DNA of 64,000 nucleotides from Brachycybe producta (Eukaryota > Arthropoda > Diplopoda > Playtdesmida > Andrognathidae), in assembly GCA_036925085.1 (NCBI GenBank), contig JAUPFP010000009.1, positions 2,524,001 to 2,588,000 of the forward strand, given 5' to 3'. The notes beneath the pieces are model-generated. The model was not told the origin of the DNA, did not search any database, and worked only from the letters and a program-made list of their open reading frames with translations. Each line of letters starts with the position of its first letter. Position 1 is the first letter of the stretch. A program made the position numbers and the translations under genes. Below are positions 1 to 11,400 of this stretch, one piece after another.

Positions 1-341
1 AAAAAATACGATATCGTTTCGAACTATGATTAATTCTGTTTTTCAGGAGCAAAATTAAGAGAAACTACAAAAGGACCACCAGAGACCACCCATTACCTCC
101 AGAAATTTCTTTGTCAAAATATTGGCAAGAATATTAGTATTCAAAGATTACCAAAACTGATTTTTAAAATTTAAAATAAGCGATTAATATAATTTAAAAA
201 AATTAAAATAAGTGATTAATAGAATTTAAAAAATTTAAAATAAGTGATTAATATAATTTAAAAAAAATTAAAAATCAGTTGACTTCATAATAAATGAACT
301 TTATTAGATAGATGCGCCACCAAACAAAAGACATTGGCAAC

Positions 342-753
342 CAGGCCCGGACTGGGCCACAGGGAAATGGGGAATTTCCCGGTGCGCCCCCCCCCCCTCA
401 TCAAAATACATGTACAAGCGATTGAATTTTTTTAAATTTTGCAACTCATGGCATGACAATTACTTGGAATAGGTAATAAATGATTTTGGCAGAACAAATG
501 TTTTCCAAATATTAAAATGAGCGCGCCCCTAATTGTAAAGTTCAGGTAAAAACAACAAATTTGCAATTATTTTCAATAAAATTTTGGATTTTAATATTCA
601 AATCCTCCAATGCAGTGGACAAATACACCCTTTTTGATACACCCACTCAGAAACGTGGTCCCGTGGTATGTTTTACAAATGTTTATGCCGGCGGTCCCCC
701 CCCCCCCCTCCAGGTTTTTCCTGGTAGCAGTTTAGAAGCCCAGTCCGGGCCTG
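342..753. mobile_element. hAT-type MITE with 8-bp target duplication
   Basis: Terminal inverted repeats CAGGCCCGGACTGGGC and GCCCAGTCCGGGCCTG flank 412 bp. The target duplication TTGGCAAC is perfect (334-341 and 754-761). Internal poly-C runs are present and there is no transposase. Confidence 0.9.
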
Positions 754-761
754 TTGGCAAC

Positions 762-1937
762 AACCCTCCCCCCCCCCCTAAAGTCTACTCCTCTACTGGA
801 ATTTCTGATGTGTTGCGATCACCTCACTTATTACTTTCATTTTAAAGTATTATGGAGTTCATATTTAAATTATATTATTCCACATGGAAGGTTGTAATTG
901 AGTTGAATACGAATAGGGAATACCTATATTTCATTAAGGAATTCTGGAAATGTGAGGTGACAACTTTTGTCACAAAAATAGGGGGGAGGGGGAGACTTTC
1001 GTTTTTGGAAATTTAAAATGGCGTCGTTTGGTGACTCAGAAAAAATCACTTCATTTTAAAGTTTCTTATGGTTTTATTGACTTATTTTAAAATTTAAAAA
1101 ATGTTTTGGCAATCTTTGGATAAGTCTTGACAATAGTTTGAAAATATATTTCCGGAGGTAATGGTCTCTAAGGATTTTTTTCATGTTGATATCTTCAGAG
1201 AAGATTAGTGCCAAGTACACACATCGTGTGGAACCGGTCTTAGTATAACTGAGTAAGTTAATTAATTTCTGTTGTACTGGCTGTCGACATGGAACCTTTT
1301 GCGGCGTTTTTGGCTTTATTTCTTCGGAACAGCGTTGAAATGGCGACTATCACAGCCTTCAAAAAATATATTTTTTTAAAAATCAGTTAAGGTGGTTGGA
1401 TAGATATTTATTCTGTTTTCGTCACTGCAGTGTCTATTGTGTTCTATTGTAGGTTTCTTCCCCTCATCTGAGGTTTTGAGAAAATTTATATTTTTCAAGC
1501 AAACGTTTTTCAGAAGAAACAGTATGAAAAAATTCAAATTGTCTTAGAAACTAGAATAGTTAGTGATAATGCTAAAAGTTATTTAATTATGATATCTTTC
1601 AAAATAAACTTTTTATGACAGTTTGAAAAAAGGCTAAAATAATTTTTTCATGAAATGTTAATGGAAAAACCAAAAAAACGGGCCATTTTTCAAACCGAAC
1701 TAAAAAACTTTTAGCATATTTTTTTACCCTTCTAGTTTTGAAAACAATTTGAATTATTTTAGGATGTTTCTAAAAAAAAACGTTCGCTTTAACGTTTTTT
1801 GCATCCAAATTTTACAAAAAAAAACATCTATGAAGCATAGCGATTAGTCACTGCAGTGGCGCGATCTGGTGGAAGACAAAAGCAAAAATAAAGCCACCAT
1901 TGGCAATGATTTTTTTTTTCAAGAGGGTAGGCCTGGT
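762..1937. other. AT-rich stretch without gene
   Basis: No exon recognised on either strand. The missing last exon of the SLC18B1-like gene was sought here without success. Part of 1330-1860 resembles a dispersed repeat seen near 19900, 32160, 42130 and 60730, recognisable by TGTCTTTCAG-like and CATGTTGATATCTTTC-like pieces. Confidence 0.5.
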
Positions 1938-2143
1938 ACAGCCATTTAGAAATCGGGGAAAACACAAGTTGGCTCCACCCTTTTTATGACAACCGGGACC
2001 TTCAAATTGGTTTGTTGTGTGGTTCGACGTTGAAAAGGGCAGAGCAGGTGACGTCAGCCTACATCACCAACCAATTAGAAGTTGCCAGTCGTCATAAAAA
2101 GGGCGGAGCCAACTTGTGTTTTCCCCGATTTCTAAATGCCTGT
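1938..2143. mobile_element. MITE family A, copy 1
   Basis: Palindromic 206-bp element in the transporter locus. Ends ACAGCCATTTAGAAATCG and CGATTTCTAAATGCCTGT. Interior carries TATGACAACCGG, GGGCGGAGCC and AACCAATTAGAAGTTGCC blocks shared by all copies. Confidence 0.9.
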
Positions 2144-2339
2144 AGGCCTAGTTCAGATCATTACGTTAATGTTGTCGTTATAAGGCAAGGTCGCTCTCTA
2201 CGTACAATGCATGTGCAAATTACAATCAATCATCTATTTAGGCTAGTGCATTTGAAAAATGCACATGAGCAGAGAAAATCAACCGTAACCTTAATTTACA
2301 TTAAATTCATAGTCTGAACAAGGTTGTAGTATTGCTTAC

Positions 2340-2433
2340 TGTTGCAAAGGCTGCAATTGCAATGCAAGTGCTTGCAAAATCGAAATTGTAGTTCTCAAAT
2401 AGAACACCTCCAACGGCAGGACCCAGAAATTCT
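2340..2433 (-). CDS. SLC18B1: SLC18B1-like exon 12 (last one visible)
   Basis: Encodes GEFLGPAVGGVLFENYNFDF then ASTCIAIAAFAT (TM11-12). The acceptor is AATTAAAG and the donor GTAAGC in phase 0. A terminal exon is expected further along the minus strand and was not found before base 1. Confidence 0.82.
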
Positions 2434-5400
2434 CTTTAATTGAAGACGAGAAAGAGAAATAATTACATAATTATACATAATGAGTTTAATGATCTTTAAG
2501 ACCTTGTTTCCACTGGAACGAAAATTTGAACTTTTTGTAAATTTCAACTGGAAAAAAAAATTGAACAAACGTGACCTTTGCCTATATATGATAGTGAATG
2601 GGCGAAGGTCACGTGTGTGTTCTATTGTTCGCCAGTTAAGAGCCTAGGTACACCGCCATCTTGTTGTTTTGAGCAGACGACAACGAGACAAATGAGTGTT
2701 CTTATATGGTGTTACTAAAACTGCAAGAAATCGCCTCACAATCGCTCAATTAAAATACAGTAAAGTGCAAAATGCAATAAAATGTATTGTTCTTTAATTG
2801 CTCGATTTATATAATTTTTGAAAAGGTCCTTCTATTTTTAAACAAGGTTCAAAGTCGTTCGTTTTTTCAACCCCATGTTAAATCCCATTGGCCCCAAAAC
2901 CGTCCCACAAACATTTGAAAAACTCTCGTTAAAACTGATTTAGAACAATAAAAAAATAATTAGCACATACATTCATGTATTGGCTTCACGATGTTTCCTT
3001 TTTATAAATTTTGAAAAGGTCCTTCTATTTTTTAATAACGTTTAAAATCGTACGTTTTTTTTAACTCCATGTTAAGTCCCATAGGAGCAAACCGCCGTCC
3101 CACAAACGTTAGAAGAACTCCCATTAAAATGATTTAGAGCAATCAGAAAAATTAGCACGTACTTACACGTGTTTATTGCCTTCAGGATGATTCTTTTTTC
3201 GAAATTCTAAAAGGTCCTTCTATTTTTAAACAAGGTTCAAAATCTTACGTTTTTTTAACTCCATGTTAATTCCCATAGGACCAAAAAACCGTCACCCAAA
3301 CATTTGAAGAACTCCCATTAAAACGACTTAGAACAATCACACAAAAATTAGCACGTACATTAATCTATTGGCTTCACCATGTTTTTTTTATAAGATAAGC
3401 ACGCGAAATTATTTTTCTATTAATTATTATGTGACTTCGAACCGGGAAAAAAAACGTTAAAAAACCGTTTTTCAATCAACAACGATGGCAGCGCCTACAT
3501 TCGGAGAAATTTCAAATTAAACGATGTATCTAGGCTCTTAAGATTTTCAAAAAGTTAAAATTTTCACCCCCCCCCCCCCAGTGGAAACAAGGCCTTATGA
3601 ATTAATTAATTCATATTTTAAATTCATACCCTAATGAGGAAGTAGCTGAAAATATGCTCGAGATCAGTCCGTAGGTGGCTGTGTTGTCTTCGAAACCTCC
3701 TTTGCTGCAAACGCAAAATATTATTCAAAATTAGTAATTTTTTACTACATTATAATAAAGTGTGGTTTCAACATAGATGACGGATTAAGCTTGTAGCACA
3801 CTACATCGGATCGGACAGTGGCGTAGCTAGGCTTGGTTGCGCCCCCCCCCCCCGGGCTGCTTAAAACGTTGCACTCCCTTTAAGTCCCCCTCCACTTAGC
3901 CTCATACTGGGGGGAGGGAGGTGCTATTTTGATGAACGGCGGATCAGTATTAACAGTCGGAAGGTTAGGTTTAGTAAAATGAAGCTTGCTGCAGAGGGCC
4001 TGGGGGGCGCAGCCCCCCATTTTTTAGCGTTATTAAATCAAATTTGTCCATTTTTCCGACCGTTTCTCCCATTGATCAAATTACGAAACTGTCAGAACAA
4101 TGGACTAATTTGATTTAATAATTCTTAAAAAAAAAGTCGGGGTCTGCACCCCCCAGACTTCCTGCAACAACTTAATTTTACTAAACCAAACCTTCAGACA
4201 GTTCGTACCGTTGTTCGTACCGTTCTGCTGTTCATCAAAATAGTACCCCCTTAAAAAAAATTCTATGCACAATAAACGAAATGAAATTTGATTTATTTTC
4301 GAAAATAACTGAATAAATTAAGCGAGTGATTCGGAATCACTTGCTTAATTTATTCAATTATGTTTGAAAATACATCGACTTTCATTTCGTTTTTTGCGCC
4401 CCCCCCCCCCGCAGTTGCGGGTCTGGCGGGTCCCTAGCTATGCCACTGGGATCGGAACAGAAAATGTATTTTAGGTGAAATGTAGTTTAGGTGAAATGTA
4501 TTTTTAGGTGAAATGTATTTTAGGTGAAATGTATTTTTAGGTGAAATGTATTTTAGGTGAAATGTATTTTTAGGTGAAATGTATTTTAGGTAAAATGTAT
4601 TTTAGGTAAAATGTATTTTAGGTGAGATGTATTTTATTTGAAATGTATTTTAGGTAAAATGTATTTTAGGTGAGATGTATTTTATTTGAAATGTATTTTA
4701 GGTGAAATGTATTTTAGGTGAATTGTATTTTAGGTGAACTGTATTTTAGGCGAATTTGTTTAGAAGAATAATCTTTAGTTGAAAATTATTTTAGGCAAAA
4801 CACTTTTTAGGTTAATTTGTTTAGGTCAAATGGTTTAGGGAAAAATGTTTGGGGTGAAATATACTTTAGGTGAACAAATTGAGTTAAAATAGTATTAGGT
4901 TAAATGTTTTTAGATGAAAATGTATTAGAAGAACTTCTTTTAGGTGAATGTTCCTAGGTGAAAAGGTTTAGGTGTATTGTCATTTAGGTAAAACTTATAC
5001 TAACTGTGCTTCATCGAGCATTGCCTGGAATGTAGGAATGACACCAATTCCCAATGTAATTCCAAGAAACAGTAAAGATATAATGTTGTATATCATATCA
5101 CTGTAAAGACAATATTAAGATGGCAAAAAAAATTAGTTAAAAAACTAGACTAGTTTTGGCAGTTGAAATAATTTGGGAATATTTTACCTTTCTAGAAATG
5201 GTAAAATGATGGAAGGGCCCATAAGAATTAGGCAACCTCCTGTTAAAACTGATCCAATGCACATCATAGTATATTTGTAACCCTAAAATCAAAAACAATC
5301 AGTCATCTCATAAATAGTTACGCCTGGATCCCACATAAGTGAAAAAAGCAGCCACTAGAACGATTGATAAAAGTCAGGAGAAAGTTTCCTCTATATTTCT

Positions 5401-8400
5401 GCTTTTCTTTGCGTGCAAGGTTCTTCCACATTACAATAGAAAGTATTTTCAAAACATTCTTGACTTTGGAGAAAAAAATAGGAAAAGCAATCTTTCTGAT
5501 GGATGCATTCCTATTGGCTAACAAAATGTAATTTTTCGTGGCAGAATAGAAAAAGTTAAATTAATTTCAGCATTTTTTTTTTCTTTCTACTTTTTGTAAC
5601 TTGTTCAGTTCTCAATTGTATTTCTTGTTGGCTTGCTGAAAATTGCCTCCTGATCAGGCATTGCAAGGCAAGTTTATGACTGCCCTTTTGACCCCTTTTT
5701 TTCTCGCTACCTAAACGTCATTACTGGCCTCCACTTCCAACCCTTGGCATTGTTCCAGTTAGAAATGTCCCAGCTGGAACACACCCTGGCTCAGTGGCGT
5801 AGCTACATTTGGTTGTGCCACCCCCCCCCCCCCCCCCTACATTCCCTGCTGCTTAAAACATTGCGCCCCCTTTGCACTCCAAAATGCACCCTTCAAAACT
5901 CCAGCCCTTGCAATCGCAGGGACTGTGGGTTCCTAGCTGCGCCCCTACCCTTGTTCACCCCATGGGTCTGCCCTGCATGTGGGACCTTTGTTCTATCTAA
6001 ATAACCACTATTCTTCTAATTTGTAACAAACTTATATTTTTTAAAATAACGAAATTACCCATTTATCTTCGATATATCCGATAAATGGACACGTAATACT
6101 GTACGTTGCTGCCAGCAGCAAGAATAATATGCCAGTTGTTTCAGGTGTCACACCAAACTATGAAAATGAAATTAACATAATGAATTAATGATAATTTAAA
6201 TAAGAAAATTAGTATTAAAAAATTTCAATTGACAAAATTAGTATATAGATCTACCTCACTGAGATTTTGCTCCAAAGTTGCATCCAAAAATCCCCAAATT
6301 CCACAAAGAACCATAACCACAAGTGAAACGATTAGAATTCCAGGTACTCGAAGTAACCTTAGAAGTGAAGGGCTCGCGCTTTCTTCGAAGTCTTCTGAAA
6401 TACGCGAGTTATAAGGAGAGAAAAAAAATTGCATACTTAGACTTTTTAAAACAAAAAATTGTGACCAATCTGTCTTTTAGGAGAAAAAACAAAAGAACTA
6501 TTCACTTGCCCTAAAGCCGTTTGCCCTAAAACTATTTGCCCTAAAGGGACATTTGCCCTAAAACCATTTGCCTTAAAGGAACATTTACCCTAAAACCATT
6601 TTTTTATTTTCTCTTTTCATACGGTTTAGTGTCTTTTGGTGAAGTAAATTTACACTACTGATTAGGGTAAATGTCCTTTTAGGGCAAGTGGTTTTAGGGA
6701 AAAAATGGGTCAAAAGCCACGACTTTTTCAAAAAAACGGCCAAAAGTCGAAAAATATTTCAATGCTCTAAAAGCTTTAAAATGCCTCAGGATATAGCACT
6801 TAGCTGGCCCAGAAGTCCCAAAAAGCTTGGAAAAGTTCAAGGACTTAAGAATTTTTGAAATTCAAAAAAATGGGTCAAAAGCCAGATCTTTGGCTTTTTT
6901 TTCAAAAAATGGCCAAAAATCGAAAAATATTTAAATGCTCTAAAAGCTCTAAAAATGCATCAGGAGTGCTCAATTGGCCCCAGAAGTCCCAAAAAGCTTG
7001 GAAAAGCACAAGGACTTAAGAATTTTTGAAATTAAAAAAAATGGGTCAAAAGCCAAAACCTTCGGACTTCGGCATTACTTTATAGTGTGAACCAGGCCTT
7101 ACATGTACTTTTGATTTGTGGATCTGGCAAAATGATGAGACACACTGGCACGGTTGCCATCATAAAAGATCCTAGGCTGTAAAAAGGAAGCTCGTAGCCT
7201 CCTAACTGTGAAGGAAAGCGTTGTTTAGCATAAAGAATATAAGCTTATATAAGTAAAAACCGTAATTGTGTCAAAACCAACTGAATATAAGGCTCCTCCC
7301 AGTGCTGGTCCAGCCGACATGCCAAGTCCCACGAACGTCTCCATCAGACCCTAAGAAGTTCAATGCAAAAACATAAGCTGTGCAGCATGTTGCTACAATT
7401 TGTTGAGTTAATGAAGTTAATTTCAAAATGTAGAAAACCCTGATTTTTAGCAACATTTTAACAAGAATGTTAATTAACCTAGCTATAAAGGCTGATCCAC
7501 ATCATTGTGACATCAAGCTGACAAAAAATGCAACATGAGTTTGAAACAAAAACATAACAAAAACACCCCAAAAAAAAGCCGATTTTGAGAGGAAAACAAA
7601 CCTGAAACAGCTGTCCAGCAGTATTCAAGACAAAAAAAAATCACAAGTTTGTGTGACACAACACATACAAATTTGGGTTTCGTTTTTGTTTCTATAGCTG
7701 TCCACAACTGCACAGACAGAGTTGACAAAATGTTGCATAGTTTCGAGACAAAACACAAACCTTTTGATGTTTAATGTACCAACTTGAACCAGAGAACATC
7801 TAGTAGTTTGTGAAATAATTGCAAACAAAACAAAACGCAAAACACAAAAGTCGCCAAAAAAAATTGTTTTGGAATTGTCGCCAATTTGTCTTGAAACACT
7901 TAAGAGGCTAGATACATCGTTTAGTTCAAATTTTCTCCGAATGTAGGCGCTGCGATCGTTGTTGATTGAAAAACGGTTTTTTAACGTTTTTTCTCCCGGT
8001 TCGAAGTCACATAATAATTAATAGAAAAATAATTTCGCGTGCTAACCTTATAAAAAGAAAACATTGTGAAGCCAGTAGATTAATGCACGTAATAATTATT
8101 TTGTTATTGTTCTGAGTTGTTTTTAACGGGAGTTCTTCAAATGTTTGGGTGACGGTTTTTTGCTCCTATGGGACTTAACATGGAGTTAAAAAACGTACGA
8201 TTTTAAACGTTATTAAAAAATAGAAGGACCTTTTCAAAATTTATAAAAAGGAAACATCGTGAAACCAATACATGAATGTATGTGCTAATTATTTTGTTAT
8301 TGTTCTAAATCAGTTTTAACGAGAGTTTTTCAAATGTTTGTGGGACGGTTTTTGATCCTACGGGATTTAACATGGGGTTGAAAAAACGAACGACTTTGAA

Positions 8401-11400
8401 CCTTGTTTAAAAATATAAGGACCTTTTTCAAAATTTATATAAATCGAGCACGTGAAGAACAATACTTTTTATTGCATTTTGCGCTTTACTGTATTTGAAT
8501 TGAGCGATTGTGAGGCGATTTCTTTCAGTTTTAGTAACACTATATAAGAACACTCATTTGTTTCGTTGTCGTCTGCTCAAAACAACAAGATGGACGTGGA
8601 TCTAGGCTCTTAAGAGTTTCTGCTTTGTTTTGTCATCTTGATGTGGATCGGTGCATGTAGACTTTTATGTCCCTCTGCCATAGGCCTATTTGGCTGCTAG
8701 CAGAGTACTAAATGTAATTGTAATTGTAAAAAAAAAACTTTTGTATAACTTACAAAAACATAAGATATATCATCTGGAAAAACGTCTGCGATGGTTGTCC
8801 ATGCTGCTGTGAAAAAGGCGGCGGCTCCAAGGGCCTCGACACTTCGCAAAACGAAGCAGAATGATGCGAAAATTGTGTAATCATTTATGTAGTCTAAAGT
8901 CCTTTATAAGAATTTAAATGTTTGAAAAACAACTTAATTGGAAGAATGAATTATTTTTTTTTATATTGTTATATGCCAAGGTCCCCCTCCTACATGCAGA
9001 AAAAGCAAACGAAAAATATAACTGAAAATAAAATTTGTCTAATTTTATATATATTAAACTTTGTCTGTCTGTGTATAACGCTGTACAAACAAAGACAAAT
9101 AACACGTTTAAGTACGTCGGAATTTATTTAAAATTAAATGAACCAGTTTTTTTTCTCATGGTCAACGTTATGTTGCGCTCTCCCGATCCAAGCACCGAAA
9201 TTAAACTAGAATTTTGCTCCCGTTATTTATGACAGGTTACCCCACTAGTTTAAAAAATATTTTGGCAAAAAAGTTGTTTCTTTCAGCCACATGGAATTTA
9301 TTGTTATCAACCAATAAAGCTCGTTCCCCAATATGGAGTGCTGCGCCGCGCCGCGCCGCGCCACCTAGAAGAACTTTGAAATCAAATGGTGCAGCATCTA
9401 CTACAGTATAAGGGCGCACGCTGCGACAAGCGAAACTGGCAGGCGGAACTTCTATGCCAGAAGTCTCGAGGGGAGAAATGCGCTCAAGGGACATTTAGAC
9501 ACCACTGCCACATTGCCAGCATACCTCGTTGTAAACAACAACACGCGTTCATTTGTATTGAGAAGTGTGAGCTTTTACGTTTTCATAAAGTAGCGGAGTC
9601 GTGGCAGCACGTTTATAAGGGTAGAGTCCCAGATAGAAGGTTCCACACAGCGGTTCGGGGTGCTGCGCGCCATAGTGGGCAACAAGCTTTAGACGGCTTC
9701 CTTCAGCTCTGCAATTTTTATAGCTCATATTTATATTTTTTTCTCCTCCTTTATAACCTCAAAAATGTTTTGGATACGTGTTTTCTGTTGTAATGTATGA
9801 AAACGCAAACTAAAGCAGAAAATTGTAAAAAAAAAATCTGATTTTTATTTTTATTTCTATTTTCTGCTTGTTTTTCTGCATGTGGAACCCAGGCTTTTCT
9901 TTTACTAACCCGAATAAGATATTACAGCCTGAAGCTAGAAAAATGCCACTTATTAATGTGAATTTAACACCAGCATGTGTTATCTAATTGAGATAATAAA
10001 ACTAAATTATTTTTCGATTATGAATTTTTTTTTAAGCTGATGCTACACGTAGCAACAGTCAAGCAACAATACTAGTTGTAGCAACAGTAGTTTCCCATTT
10101 GTTGCAAGCAACACCTATGATACATGTTGCAACGTTCATGAAACTTAGATGAAAGCAACAACCAATGAAACAAAGAGGTTGTGAGCCAAAGACTGTAGAA
10201 CATTTTGTTTCGTCTCTTATTCTTCTTCATCAGTTGAAAATTTGAAATAGTCATGTGATTTATTTCAAGCCGTTTTTATGGGCTGTTGGCTGTGATGCCA
10301 ATTTCTCTTATTTTATTAAATAATTATGTTGCCAGTTTTCCTATCCTATTTTCCTTAAGATTTGCCCTATGTGTTTCTTATTGGTCAGTTGTTCATGCTG
10401 TTCACAGTGGCGTAGCTAGGGACCCGCCAGACCTGCAACTGCGGGGGGGGGGGGGGGGTGCAGGAGGTTTGGGGGCACAAAAAACGAAATGAAAGTCGAT
10501 GTATTTTCAAAAATAATTGAATAAATTAAGCAAGTGATTCCGAATCATTCGCGTAATTTATTCAGTTATTTTCGAAAATAAATCGAATTTCATTTCGTTT
10601 ATTGTGCATAGGAATTTTTTTAGGGGGTTCTATTTTGATGAACAGCGGAACGGTCCAAACAACGGTATGAATATTCGGAAAAATACTAGGAATAGTCCAA
10701 AGGTTTGGCTTAGTAAAATTAAGTTGTTACAGGGGTCTGGTGGGCGCAGACCCCGACTTTTTTTTAAGAATTATTAAATCAAATTAGTCCATTGTTCCGA
10801 CTGTTCCATAATTTGTTCAATGGGAAGAACGGTCGGGGAAAAATGGACAAATTTGATTTAATAACGCTTAAAAAATGGGGGCTGTGCCCCCCAGTTCCTC
10901 TGCAACAAGCTTCATTTTACTAAACCTAACCTTCCGACTGTTACTACTGATCTGCCGTTCATCAAAATAGCACCCCCCCCCCCAGTATGAGGCTAAGTGG
11001 AGGGGGGACTTAAAGGGAGTGCAACGTTTTAAGCAGCCCGGGGGCGCAAAGTTTTATGTGGTGGGGGGTGCAACCAAACCTAGCTATGCTACTGGCTGTT
11101 CAGTTTAGTCATTGATAGTATATGAGCTTTCCTTTGACATGAACTGAATGGACAGAACGGAAAGGAACAGAATGGAATAAAAAGAATGAAGTATAAGACG
11201 GCCTTAAAGTAACACGGCTATGTTGCTGAATTGTTGCTACGTGTAGCATCGGCTTTAGAAATAAATATTGTTGCTTACGACTTTTCCCATAAATGGAGAT
11301 GCAAGAAACATAACTAAAGCATATGAAGAAAAGACGTATCCAGTAACTGACATGGACATTCCTTTTAGTTCAGCCTGCAAATTTAAAAAAAAATTAAAAA

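Noticed and set aside
4458-4990. CRISPR-like repeat array
   Set aside because: Head-to-tail 16-17 bp units without unique spacers in a eukaryotic genome; an ordinary minisatellite.
9386-9793. 135-codon frame in transporter intron 3
   Set aside because: No recognisable domain, no splice logic, and it ends in AT-rich intron. Likely chance in a GC-rich patch.
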